Source: an uncultured Chloroflexota bacterium (GTDB lineage: Bacteria > Chloroflexota > Dehalococcoidia > UBA3495). Taken from it: a stretch of DNA of 5,118 bases. Every line of letters begins with the position of its first letter. Position 1 is the first letter of the stretch. The position numbers and the translations under genes are program-made. The notes beneath the pieces were generated by a model. It saw nothing but the letters and a program-made list of their open reading frames with translations. It did no database searches and was not told the origin of the DNA. Of the stretch, positions 1-5,118 are shown piece by piece. The stretch is from NCBI GenBank assembly GCA_913031095.1, contig CAJWGH010000098.1, positions 1 through 5,118 of the forward strand, written 5' to 3'.

Positions 1-1027
1 AGGCCTTGCAGCTGGTAACAATATCGAACTCCTCCAAGAACAGGTGGATGAGTTCAAGCCCAAGCATGTTTGTTGTATAAACCCTCCAGCGGGCGCGTTC
101 CCGGGCATGGAATTCACTCCAATGGAAGACATGGCGTGCCTGGATAACGTAGACCAGATTATGGTCGCGCTCATGGGCAGCGTGGGATTGGTGCCGACCC
201 TAAATGCCCTCAAGGCTGGGAAGTCCATCGCCCTATCCAACAAAGAACCCATTGTAATGGCCGGCGGGTTGATAAAGGAGTACGCCTGGCGCTACGGTGG
301 TGAGGTGCTACCGGTGGATAGTGAGCCCAGCGCTATATGGCAATGCCTGCGGGGCGAAGACAACGAAATTCTGAGGCTTCTGATCACCGCTTCCGGTGGC
401 CCGTTCCGCACTACACCCATCGAAGAGATGGAAGGAGTCACGCCTGAACGAGCCCTCAAACACCCAACTTGGAAGATGGGCAAGAAGATAACGATAGACT
501 CTGCTACGCTTATGAATAAGGCTTTTGAAGTTATCGAGACTCATTGGCTGTTCGACGTGCCCTGGGAAAGGATTGAAGTGGTAGTCCACCCGCAAAGCAC
601 CATACATTCTATGGTCGAGTTCGAAGACGGTTCAGTGAAGGCCCAGATGGGCCCTCCGGACATGCGCCTGCCTATCCAGTACGCATTGTTTTACCCGAAA
701 CGATTCGCAAACTCGATGATTCCTAGGTTGGATACCACTCAGTCTCACTCGTTGACATTCGATCCGCTGGACCCAGCGCGTTACCCATGCTTCAACCTGG
801 CTATTTCCGCCGGCAAGCAGGGCGGCACGTATCCGGCGGTATTAAGCGCGGCTGACGAAGTGGCGGTCCAGGCTTTCTTGGATTCCAAGATCGGGTTTAC
901 AGATATACCTAAGGTCATAGACCGGGTGCTCAATGAACATGAGTCACTACCTGGTGATAAGGCTGAAGACTTTCTGGAAGCGGACCGTTGGGCCACTGGC
1001 CGTACGATGGAGATCACCAGAAGATAG
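1..1027 (+). CDS. dxr: 1-deoxy-D-xylulose 5-phosphate reductoisomerase, 5'-truncated by the window edge
   Basis: Dxr converts 1-deoxy-D-xylulose 5-phosphate to 2-C-methyl-D-erythritol 4-phosphate with NADPH and a divalent metal, the committed step of the cytosolic MEP isoprenoid pathway. The reading frame is open from position 2 (GLAAGNNIELL...), which aligns with the family region just after the N-terminal NADPH-binding GSTGSIG motif. About 35-40 residues are therefore missing to the left, and the GTG at 44 is internal. Visible motifs are NKEPIVMAG, the metal-ligand stretch VDSE (D at 317-319, E at 323-325), the flexible-loop TASGGPF, HPTWKMG (H at 461-463), DSATLMNKAFEVIE (metal-ligand E at 527-529) and HPQSTIHSMVEF (H at 587-589). 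The C-terminal AVLSAADEVAV helix region and the normal C-terminus are present. Oddities: the residue after VDSE is Pro, where E. coli has His153, and NKES is NKEP. It ends with TAG, 69 bp before the protease gene. Confidence 0.96.
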   Translation, partial: GLAAGNNIELLQEQVDEFKPKHVCCINPPAGAFPGMEFTPMEDMACLDNVDQIMVALMGSVGLVPTLNALKAGKSIALSNKEPIVMAGGLIKEYAWRYGGEVLPVDSEPSAIWQCLRGEDNEILRLLITASGGPFRTTPIEEMEGVTPERALKHPTWKMGKKITIDSATLMNKAFEVIETHWLFDVPWERIEVVVHPQSTIHSMVEFEDGSVKAQMGPPDMRLPIQYALFYPKRFANSMIPRLDTTQSHSLTFDPLDPARYPCFNLAISAGKQGGTYPAVLSAADEVAVQAFLDSKIGFTDIPKVIDRVLNEHESLPGDKAEDFLEADRWATGRTMEITRR

Positions 1028-1037
1028 AACTTCTCTA

Positions 1038-1059
1038 GTTTCTGAAACGTAGCATCTAC
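1038..1059. repeat. Two adjoining short dyads upstream of the rseP promoter
   Basis: GTTTC-T-GAAAC (1038-1048) is an 11-bp inverted repeat with perfect 5-bp arms. It is directly followed by GTAG-CAT-CTAC (1049-1059), with 4-bp arms, whose last base is the first base of the -35 hexamer. The position just upstream of the promoter suits an operator or activator site, but arms this short can occur by chance and no regulator is indicated. Confidence 0.25.
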
Positions 1060-1087
1060 TGACATTAGCGCCGGTATATCTGATAAT
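1059..1087 (+). promoter_or_regulatory. Sigma70-type promoter of rseP, giving a leaderless or near-leaderless transcript
   Basis: CTGACA at 1059-1064 (5 of 6 to TTGACA) and GATAAT at 1082-1087 (5 of 6 to TATAAT) are separated by exactly 17 bp. Transcription would be expected to begin about 6-9 nt past the -10 box, around 1093-1097, while the protease ATG is at 1097. No Shine-Dalgarno sequence precedes that ATG, since the bases before it are A/T-rich, which fits leaderless translation. The hexamers, their spacing and the missing ribosome binding site are seen directly; the start site is inferred. Confidence 0.65.
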
Positions 1088-1096
1088 TAACTAAAA

Positions 1097-2416
1097 ATGG
1101 AAACTGTCCTCATAGCCGTTGGGTCTTTAGTGCCACTCCTCTTGATATTGGTGGTCATCCACGAGTTTGGCCACTATGCCACTGCCCGGGCAATGGGTGT
1201 CAAAGTGCTGGAATTCGGCGTTGGATTCCCTCCGCGTGCCTTTGGCGTATATACCGGGAATACGCCTGTATTGATTAGTAGCGCTACCCGGTACGTCGGC
1301 TTGCTTGGCCCGGAAGACTTGGGACGAGGCAGACAGGTGAAAGTCAGCTCTACGGAGGACGACCAGGGCAATCTGGTCGCCAAAGTCATCGAGGTCAGCC
1401 GGAAGTTGGCTAAGGGAGAAGAACCGGAAGAAAAACGGCCAGGCGAAGAGGACCTCCTGAAGCACGAGGGCAAAATCCGCTCGGTAGGCGACGACTCCAT
1501 GATCCTGGCCGATATGCTTTATTCGGTCAACTGGGCGCCTATCGGCGGGTTCGTGCGCCTAGCTGGTGAGGCTAACCCTAACGTGCCCCGTAGTCTGGCA
1601 GGCAAGGGCGCCGGAACTCGGCTTTTAGTATTGGTCGCTGGACCATTGATGAATGCCGTTCTTCCCCTGGTCATCTTCACTGTTTTGTTGATGATTCCTC
1701 AAGAAGTTCCAGTGGGGCGTCTGGTAATCCAGGAAGTCGGCGAGGAGACGGCGGCCTCAGAGGCACAGGTTCAGAAAGGAGACACCGTACTTAAGGCCAA
1801 TGACCGGGACATCGAGAACCGGTTGGACTTCACCCGCGAGATCAACTTGAACGGTGGCTCAAGTATGGCCTTGCTCGTGGAGCGGGATGGTCGAGAAATG
1901 TTGCTTCATCTCAGACCTCGGTTCGATACCGTATCCGCGCGCTGGTTGGTGGGCGTGTTCCCACGGCTGGACGATGTTGAGATGGTGAAACGGTCCGATC
2001 AGATCTGGGAAGCTATACCCAACAGTTTCGTAAACACCTGGGAAATGCTGGTTCTGATGAAACAATCTTTAGGGGGGGCTTTTGGTGAGGGTTCTTCCCC
2101 TGAGTTGTCTGGCCCTATCGGCATGGCCCAGGTTACAGGTGAGATCACTCGCGACGGCGGCTGGGTCGGCTGGTTGGGCGTAGGGATACTGCTCAGCATC
2201 AACCTCGCAATCCTGAACATACTACCCATTCCCATGCTGGATGGAGGCCGGATATTTTTTGTGGTATTGGAGTTTGCGCGCCGTGGTAAGAAGATACCAG
2301 CGCACCGGGAAGGCATGGTCCACCTGGTCGGATTCGCGGTGCTTATCGGCGGCATAGCCTTGGTGAGCGTGAACGATATCAGTCGGTTGATTGATGGGCG
2401 AAACTTTCTGGGGTGA
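1097..2416 (+). CDS. rseP: RseP-type site-2 zinc metalloprotease (M50) with one PDZ domain and a charged cytosolic insertion
   Basis: This intramembrane protease (439 aa) of the RseP/RasP family cleaves transmembrane segments of anti-sigma factors and signal-peptide remnants within the cytoplasmic membrane. TM1 (about residues 5-21) leads into the zinc motif HEFGH at 22-26, the same numbering as in E. coli RseP. APIGGFVRLAGE (147-158) is the conserved membrane-reentrant hairpin. AGPLMNAVL (181-189) opens TM2, and a single PDZ domain spans about 203-275, where E. coli has two. SGPIGMAQ (338-345) and NILPIPMLDGGRI (374-386) follow, with D382 as third zinc ligand, and a last TM lies at about 405-425. 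Between GFPPR (43-47) and the hairpin there are about 100 residues where relatives have about 20, giving an inserted, strongly charged segment at about 62-138. The start is secure: an in-frame TAA lies at 1088-1090 and no earlier start codon follows it. Its substrate is unknown; no sigma or anti-sigma gene lies nearby. Confidence 0.95.
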   Translation: METVLIAVGSLVPLLLILVVIHEFGHYATARAMGVKVLEFGVGFPPRAFGVYTGNTPVLISSATRYVGLLGPEDLGRGRQVKVSSTEDDQGNLVAKVIEVSRKLAKGEEPEEKRPGEEDLLKHEGKIRSVGDDSMILADMLYSVNWAPIGGFVRLAGEANPNVPRSLAGKGAGTRLLVLVAGPLMNAVLPLVIFTVLLMIPQEVPVGRLVIQEVGEETAASEAQVQKGDTVLKANDRDIENRLDFTREINLNGGSSMALLVERDGREMLLHLRPRFDTVSARWLVGVFPRLDDVEMVKRSDQIWEAIPNSFVNTWEMLVLMKQSLGGAFGEGSSPELSGPIGMAQVTGEITRDGGWVGWLGVGILLSINLAILNILPIPMLDGGRIFFVVLEFARRGKKIPAHREGMVHLVGFAVLIGGIALVSVNDISRLIDGRNFLG

Positions 2417-2491
2417 CAAATCCTAACTGCGCCTATCAGACCCCTTTCACTCTGGCACCTTTTTCCCCATTCGTGTACCATTAGCCTGCTT

Positions 2492-2507
2492 TCGCCTTGG
2501 ATGGCGA
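2492..2507. repeat. Small hairpin in the rseP-ispG gap
   Basis: TCGCC (2492-2496) and GGCGA (2503-2507) form a 5-bp perfect stem around a 6-base loop. No T-run follows, so it is not a convincing intrinsic terminator. It lies 5 bp upstream of the larger palindrome at 2513-2524. Function is unknown and it may be chance. Confidence 0.25.
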
Positions 2508-2512
2508 GATAT

Positions 2513-2524
2513 GCCTAATTAGGC
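2513..2524. promoter_or_regulatory. Perfect 12-bp palindrome upstream of ispG (candidate operator)
   Basis: GCCTAATTAGGC is its own reverse complement over all 12 bases, with the spacer-free symmetry typical of dimeric regulator sites. It abuts the GTGACA hexamer at 2525-2530 that could serve as a -35 box for ispG. The symmetry is seen directly; the operator role is inferred from position. No nearby gene encodes a regulator that could be matched to it. Confidence 0.4.
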
Positions 2525-2554
2525 GTGACATTCCAGGGATACGACCTCTCTGAT
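2525..2554 (+). promoter_or_regulatory. Weak candidate promoter for ispG
   Basis: GTGACA at 2525-2530 matches 5 of 6 bases of TTGACA. TCTGAT at 2549-2554 matches 4 of 6 of TATAAT but lacks the important second-position A. The spacer is 18 bp. A start near 2561 would leave a leader of about 29 nt containing the ribosome binding site. A dyad TGATC-T-GATCA (2551-2561) overlaps the -10 box. Read-through from rseP is an equally possible source of ispG transcription, because I see no strong terminator after rseP. Confidence 0.3.
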
Positions 2555-2576
2555 CTGATCACTCAGTTTGATTGTT

Positions 2577-2583
2577 GAGGAAG
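2577..2583 (+). promoter_or_regulatory. Ribosome binding site that fixes the ispG start
   Basis: GAGGAAG lies ahead of ATG 2590, with 9 nt between GAGG and the start codon. It selects this ATG over the in-frame TTG codons at 2572 and 2575, which lie just upstream of or overlap the ribosome binding site and would add residues not found in the family. Confidence 0.75.
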
Positions 2584-2589
2584 AGCCGA

Positions 2590-3729
2590 ATGAGTAATCG
2601 CAGAGCAACTAAGCCGGTCTATGTGGGCGGCGTTAAGATAGGCGGTGGAGCAGAAGTCACGGTCCAATCCATGACCAAGACTGACACGCGGGACGTGAAG
2701 GCCACGGTCGAACAAATACACGAGCTGGAAGAGGCTGGTTGTGAGCTGATCCGGTGTGCAGTGCCCGATGCCGACGCGGCCGAGGCCATAGCTGAGATCA
2801 AGAAACAGATCCACATCCCCCTCATTGCCGATATCCACTTCCATTACCAACTGGCTTTAAAGTGCCTAGAAGGCGGAGTCGACTGTCTTCGGCTGAACCC
2901 TGGTAACCTGCGCAATGAAGACCAGGTGAGGGAAGTGGTGCGTGGCGCTAAAGAGCGCGATGTGCCCATCCGCATCGGTGTGAACTTCGGCAGTCTGCCC
3001 CCTGTAGGCGGCATCGGCCGTACCAGGGGATTCTCGCGGCATATGGACCTGGTCAATAGTCTACCCAAGGCCGGAGAAGCCCAGGAAGGTGAATACAGCG
3101 TAGTCGACCACATGGTGGCTACGGCGTTGTGGGAGATCAGCTTGCTGGAAGAGCAAGATTTCGACCAGATTAAGATTTCCATGAAGGCCTTTGATGTACC
3201 GACCACGATAGAGGCCTACACACGGTTGGCAAAGATGATGCCCTATCCGTTGCATCTGGGCATCACTGAAGCCGGTACCCCGATGGCAGGTTCCATACGC
3301 ACGTCCGTGGGCCTGGGTGTGCTGCTCTATAGCGGTATCGGCGACACGATCAGAGTCTCCTTAAGCGGCCCATCTACTGAAGAAGTGGCTGCAGGATTTG
3401 AGATATTGAAATCCTTAAACATGCGCAAGAAGGGTGCCGTGTTGGTAGCTTGTCCAAGCTGTGGTCGGGCTGACGTGGATGTGGTCAAACTGGCGAACGA
3501 TGTGGACAGCCTTCTTAAAAAGGGCAAGAAAGAGATTACCGTGGCCGTCATGGGCTGCGAGGTTAACGGCCCAGGCGAGGCCAAGGACGCCGATGTGGGT
3601 ATCGCTGCTGGAGCTGGTCGGGCTGTTATATTCCGCAAGGGCGAGAAGGTACGAGTGGTGCCTGAGGCCGAGATGTTGAACGCACTCATGGAAGAAGTGG
3701 AGAACACCTCAGTAGCCGCAGGCGACTAG
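2590..3729 (+). CDS. ispG: 4-hydroxy-3-methylbut-2-en-1-yl diphosphate synthase (IspG/GcpE)
   Basis: IspG reductively opens 2-C-methyl-D-erythritol 2,4-cyclodiphosphate to HMBPP, the penultimate MEP-pathway step, using a 4Fe-4S cluster fed by ferredoxin or flavodoxin. The protein has 379 residues in the bacterial two-domain layout: a TIM-barrel part (about 1-270) and a C-terminal cluster domain (about 280-379). Barrel landmarks are VQSMTKTDTRD (25-35), IADIHFHYQLAL (79-90), RLNPGNLRN (101-109), IGVNFGSL (129-136), KISMKAFDVP (195-204), LHLGITEAGTP (221-231) and GDTIRVSLSGP (251-261). Cluster ligands are C288 and C291 in CPSC, C323 in MGCEVNGPGE, and E330. The segment between GSL and VVDHMV is about 15-20 residues longer than in Bacillus-type enzymes, which I think is usual for Dehalococcoidia-like IspG. 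It shares a pathway with dxr upstream; the intervening protease gene breaks the functional pairing but not the direction. It ends with TAG. Confidence 0.97.
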   Translation: MSNRRATKPVYVGGVKIGGGAEVTVQSMTKTDTRDVKATVEQIHELEEAGCELIRCAVPDADAAEAIAEIKKQIHIPLIADIHFHYQLALKCLEGGVDCLRLNPGNLRNEDQVREVVRGAKERDVPIRIGVNFGSLPPVGGIGRTRGFSRHMDLVNSLPKAGEAQEGEYSVVDHMVATALWEISLLEEQDFDQIKISMKAFDVPTTIEAYTRLAKMMPYPLHLGITEAGTPMAGSIRTSVGLGVLLYSGIGDTIRVSLSGPSTEEVAAGFEILKSLNMRKKGAVLVACPSCGRADVDVVKLANDVDSLLKKGKKEITVAVMGCEVNGPGEAKDADVGIAAGAGRAVIFRKGEKVRVVPEAEMLNALMEEVENTSVAAGD

Positions 3730-3767
3730 GTCGGGTTCTTTGCCCTCAACACTGGCCCTATCGTTTT

Positions 3768-3795
3768 GGAGGAAAATTACCTCCGTTTGTTTATT
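3768..3795 (+). terminator. Probable intrinsic terminator after ispG
   Basis: GGAGG (3768-3772) and CCTCC (3780-3784) pair perfectly around a 7-base A/T loop. The tract from 3785 to 3795 that follows is T-rich (8 T in 11 bases, interrupted by G and A). It begins 38 bp past the ispG stop. The stem is short and the T tract imperfect, so termination may be partial. GGAGG also resembles a strong Shine-Dalgarno sequence, but no useful start codon follows at the right distance. Confidence 0.45.
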
Positions 3796-3803
3796 CTGGC
3801 CGC

Positions 3804-3809
3804 TATAAT
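3804..3809 (+). promoter_or_regulatory. Consensus -10 box of a proS promoter
   Basis: TATAAT is a perfect -10 hexamer. At 15-19 bp upstream no good -35 is visible (CTCCGT at 17 bp), and there is no TG extension. The -35 position would fall in the right arm of the hairpin at 3768-3784. A start near 3816 would give a leader of about 44 nt carrying the proS ribosome binding site. The leader is too short for a T-box riboswitch. Confidence 0.5.
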
Positions 3810-3840
3810 GGTCTGACCCAGTACGCCTTGATTCTTTGCT

Positions 3841-3847
3841 AAGGGAG
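3841..3847 (+). promoter_or_regulatory. Ribosome binding site of proS
   Basis: AAGGGAG lies 12 nt before ATG 3860, slightly farther than the ideal distance. The family N-terminus (MR.S..) begins exactly at this ATG, which supports it over the next in-frame ATG at 3875. Confidence 0.6.
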
Positions 3848-3859
3848 CCACGCCCAGAT

Positions 3860-5118
3860 ATGAGATTCTCCCGGATGCTTTCCAAAACGTTGCGGGATGA
3901 CCCTCCTGACGCTGAAACTGCCAGTCACCGGTTGATGCTGCGCGCCGGGTTGATTCACCAGGTTGCTGCGGGTGTTTACTCATATCTGCCACTAGCTTTG
4001 CGGTCGCTTCGCAAGATCGAGAATATAATAAGGGAAGAGATGGACGCGGCCGGTGGGCAGGAATTAATGATGCCGGCCCTTCAGCCAGAAGAACTATGGC
4101 AGCAGACCGGACGGCGGGAAGCCTTCGGCGACAACATGTTCTCCTTGGACGACCGGCGAGGCCGCCCCATGGTTTTGGCGCCTACCCACGAAGAAGTCAT
4201 CACTAATGTCGTTAAAGCGAACGTCCAGAGCTACCGCGACCTGCCCCTGATTCTTTACCAGATACAGACCAAGTTTCGGGACGAACCCCGCCCAAGGGCC
4301 GGACTGGTCCGGGTGCGGGAATTCGACATGAAGGATGCCTACAGCTTCAACGCCGATGAAGCCAGTCTGGATGACAGTTACCAGGCCATGGCGTTGGCGT
4401 ACCGCAACATATTCAAGCGCTGTGGCCTGCCGGTGTTGATGGCCGAGGCGGACAGTGGAGCCATCGGCGGTAAGGACTCTCATGAATTCCTGCTGCCTAC
4501 CCAAACTGGCGAGGACACCGTCATTACCTGTTCTTCCTGCTCCTACACTGCCAACGCTGAGAAGGCCGAATCGATGATTCCAGAGGTGGAGAACGAGCCG
4601 GAACAGGCACTGGAAGAGGTCAGCACCCCTGACACGAAGACCATCGCCGCGCTGGCGGCATTCTTGAATGTCCCTGAGTCGCAGACCCTAAAAGCGGTCT
4701 TCTACATGTCGGATGGAGACCCGGTGTTCGTGACTATCCGAGGAGACCTAGATGTTAACGAAGTAAAGCTGAAGAACGCTCTGAATTCCCGTGACCTTCG
4801 TTTGGCGGAAGACCATGAGGTCAAGGCGGCAGGGCTTGTGGCGGGTTCTGCTTCGGCAGTCGGTATCAGTGGCATAAAACGGGTGGCCGACGTGTCGATT
4901 ACTAACGGCAGCAACTTCGTAGTGGGCGCAAACAAGCCGGATGTCCACTTCAAGGGCGCCAACTACCCTCGTGATTTTGAAGCTGACATTGTTACCGATA
5001 TCTCCTTGGCCCAGCCGGGACAACTCTGTCCTCGATGCGGGCACACGTTGGATTCTACTAAAGGCATCGAGGTCGGGCATATTTTCAAGCTGGGCAGCTT
5101 CTTCAGTAAAGCCCTAGG
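3860..5118 (+). CDS. proS: Prolyl-tRNA synthetase, bacterial type with inserted editing domain, 3'-truncated by the window edge
   Basis: ProRS charges tRNA(Pro) with proline in the cytosol and, through its inserted editing domain, hydrolyses Ala-tRNA(Pro). The frame is open from ATG 3860 to the window end: 419 codons of an expected 565-580, with no frameshift or stop. The class II core shows SHRLMLRAGLI (22-32), motif 1 region MPALQPEELW (71-80), the PTHEEVIT loop (108-115) and motif 2 FRDEPRPRAGLVRVREFDMKD (139-159). The editing (INS, YbaK-like) domain spans about 225-390 and keeps a lysine at 278, matching E. coli Lys279. Two CxxC pairs, C224/C227 and C390/C393, bracket this domain and could bind a metal. 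Downstream GIEVGHIFKLG (402-412) returns to the core. The GxxxP editing loop reads GSASA (329-333), so its proline is replaced. Motif 3 and the anticodon-binding domain lie beyond the right edge. It probably has its own promoter in the gap before it. Confidence 0.96.
   Translation, partial: MRFSRMLSKTLRDDPPDAETASHRLMLRAGLIHQVAAGVYSYLPLALRSLRKIENIIREEMDAAGGQELMMPALQPEELWQQTGRREAFGDNMFSLDDRRGRPMVLAPTHEEVITNVVKANVQSYRDLPLILYQIQTKFRDEPRPRAGLVRVREFDMKDAYSFNADEASLDDSYQAMALAYRNIFKRCGLPVLMAEADSGAIGGKDSHEFLLPTQTGEDTVITCSSCSYTANAEKAESMIPEVENEPEQALEEVSTPDTKTIAALAAFLNVPESQTLKAVFYMSDGDPVFVTIRGDLDVNEVKLKNALNSRDLRLAEDHEVKAAGLVAGSASAVGISGIKRVADVSITNGSNFVVGANKPDVHFKGANYPRDFEADIVTDISLAQPGQLCPRCGHTLDSTKGIEVGHIFKLGSFFSKAL

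Noticed and set aside
44..46. GTG as the start of dxr
   Set aside because: The frame is open upstream to position 2 and encodes conserved DXR residues (GLAAGNNIELL), so this is an internal valine of a gene cut by the window edge.
2437..2464. Intrinsic terminator after rseP
   Set aside because: A run of five T (2460-2464) is present, but only a 4-bp stem (CAGA/TCTG) with a 10-base loop precedes it, too weak to call.
1999..2481. 160-codon open frame on the - strand across the rseP 3' end
   Set aside because: It overlaps conserved protease motifs on the other strand, its composition (rich in Pro, Ser, Arg, Ile) looks like antisense translation, and I see no domain.
2572..2589. TTG start adding six residues to IspG
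   Set aside because: The extra residues are not conserved in the family, and the DNA there contains the ribosome binding site serving ATG 2590.
3787..3816. Short TTG-started leader peptide after the GGAGG at 3768
   Set aside because: Only nine codons, GGAGG is 14 nt away and sits in a hairpin, and the encoded peptide is not enriched in proline, so there is no sign of attenuation of proS.
3816..3859. T-box or other riboswitch before proS
   Set aside because: The gap is too short and has no T-box sequence or extended stem structure.
4094..4504. 136-codon open frame on the - strand
   Set aside because: It lies entirely opposite the conserved catalytic core of proS and resembles no known protein; it is an antisense shadow.

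Overview
The window is a stretch of ordinary bacterial chromosome carrying four genes on the + strand: the 3' part of dxr, a complete RseP-type membrane protease gene, a complete ispG, and the 5' two-thirds of proS. Base composition looks moderate (a little over half G+C by eye). Several protein signatures point to a Chloroflexota relative, probably in or near the Dehalococcoidia/SAR202 branch. These include the DXR stretches VDSEPSAIWQCL and AVLSAADEVAV, and the IspG stretch KISMKAFDVPTTIEAY. As I recall, dxr, rseP, ispG and proS also lie in this order in that group. The taxonomy is inferred from memory of these families, not from a search.

Layout. Positions 1-1027 hold dxr, cut off by the left edge. 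A 69-bp gap (1028-1096) holds a good sigma70-type promoter placed so close to the next ATG that the rseP message would be leaderless or nearly so. Positions 1097-2416 hold the M50 site-2 protease gene. A 173-bp gap (2417-2589) carries a perfect 12-bp palindrome, a weak promoter candidate and a good ribosome binding site for ispG. ispG fills 2590-3729. A 130-bp gap (3730-3859) has a terminator-like hairpin, then a consensus TATAAT, then the proS ribosome binding site. proS runs from 3860 off the right edge.

Function. Dxr and IspG are the committed and the penultimate enzymes of the MEP (non-mevalonate) isoprenoid pathway. RseP-type proteases cleave membrane-anchored regulatory or signal-peptide remnants, and are often encoded beside isoprenoid, undecaprenyl and lipid genes. 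ProRS is a housekeeping aminoacyl-tRNA synthetase, here of the bacterial type with an inserted editing domain. All genes point the same way, but each of the three gaps contains some promoter or terminator signal, so the cluster is probably transcribed as overlapping units and not as one simple operon.

I found no mobile element, CRISPR array, tRNA/rRNA or defence gene. The points most worth a second look are the leaderless rseP start, a roughly 75-80-residue charged insertion in the protease, altered residues in the DXR active-site region and the ProRS editing loop, and the palindrome upstream of ispG.
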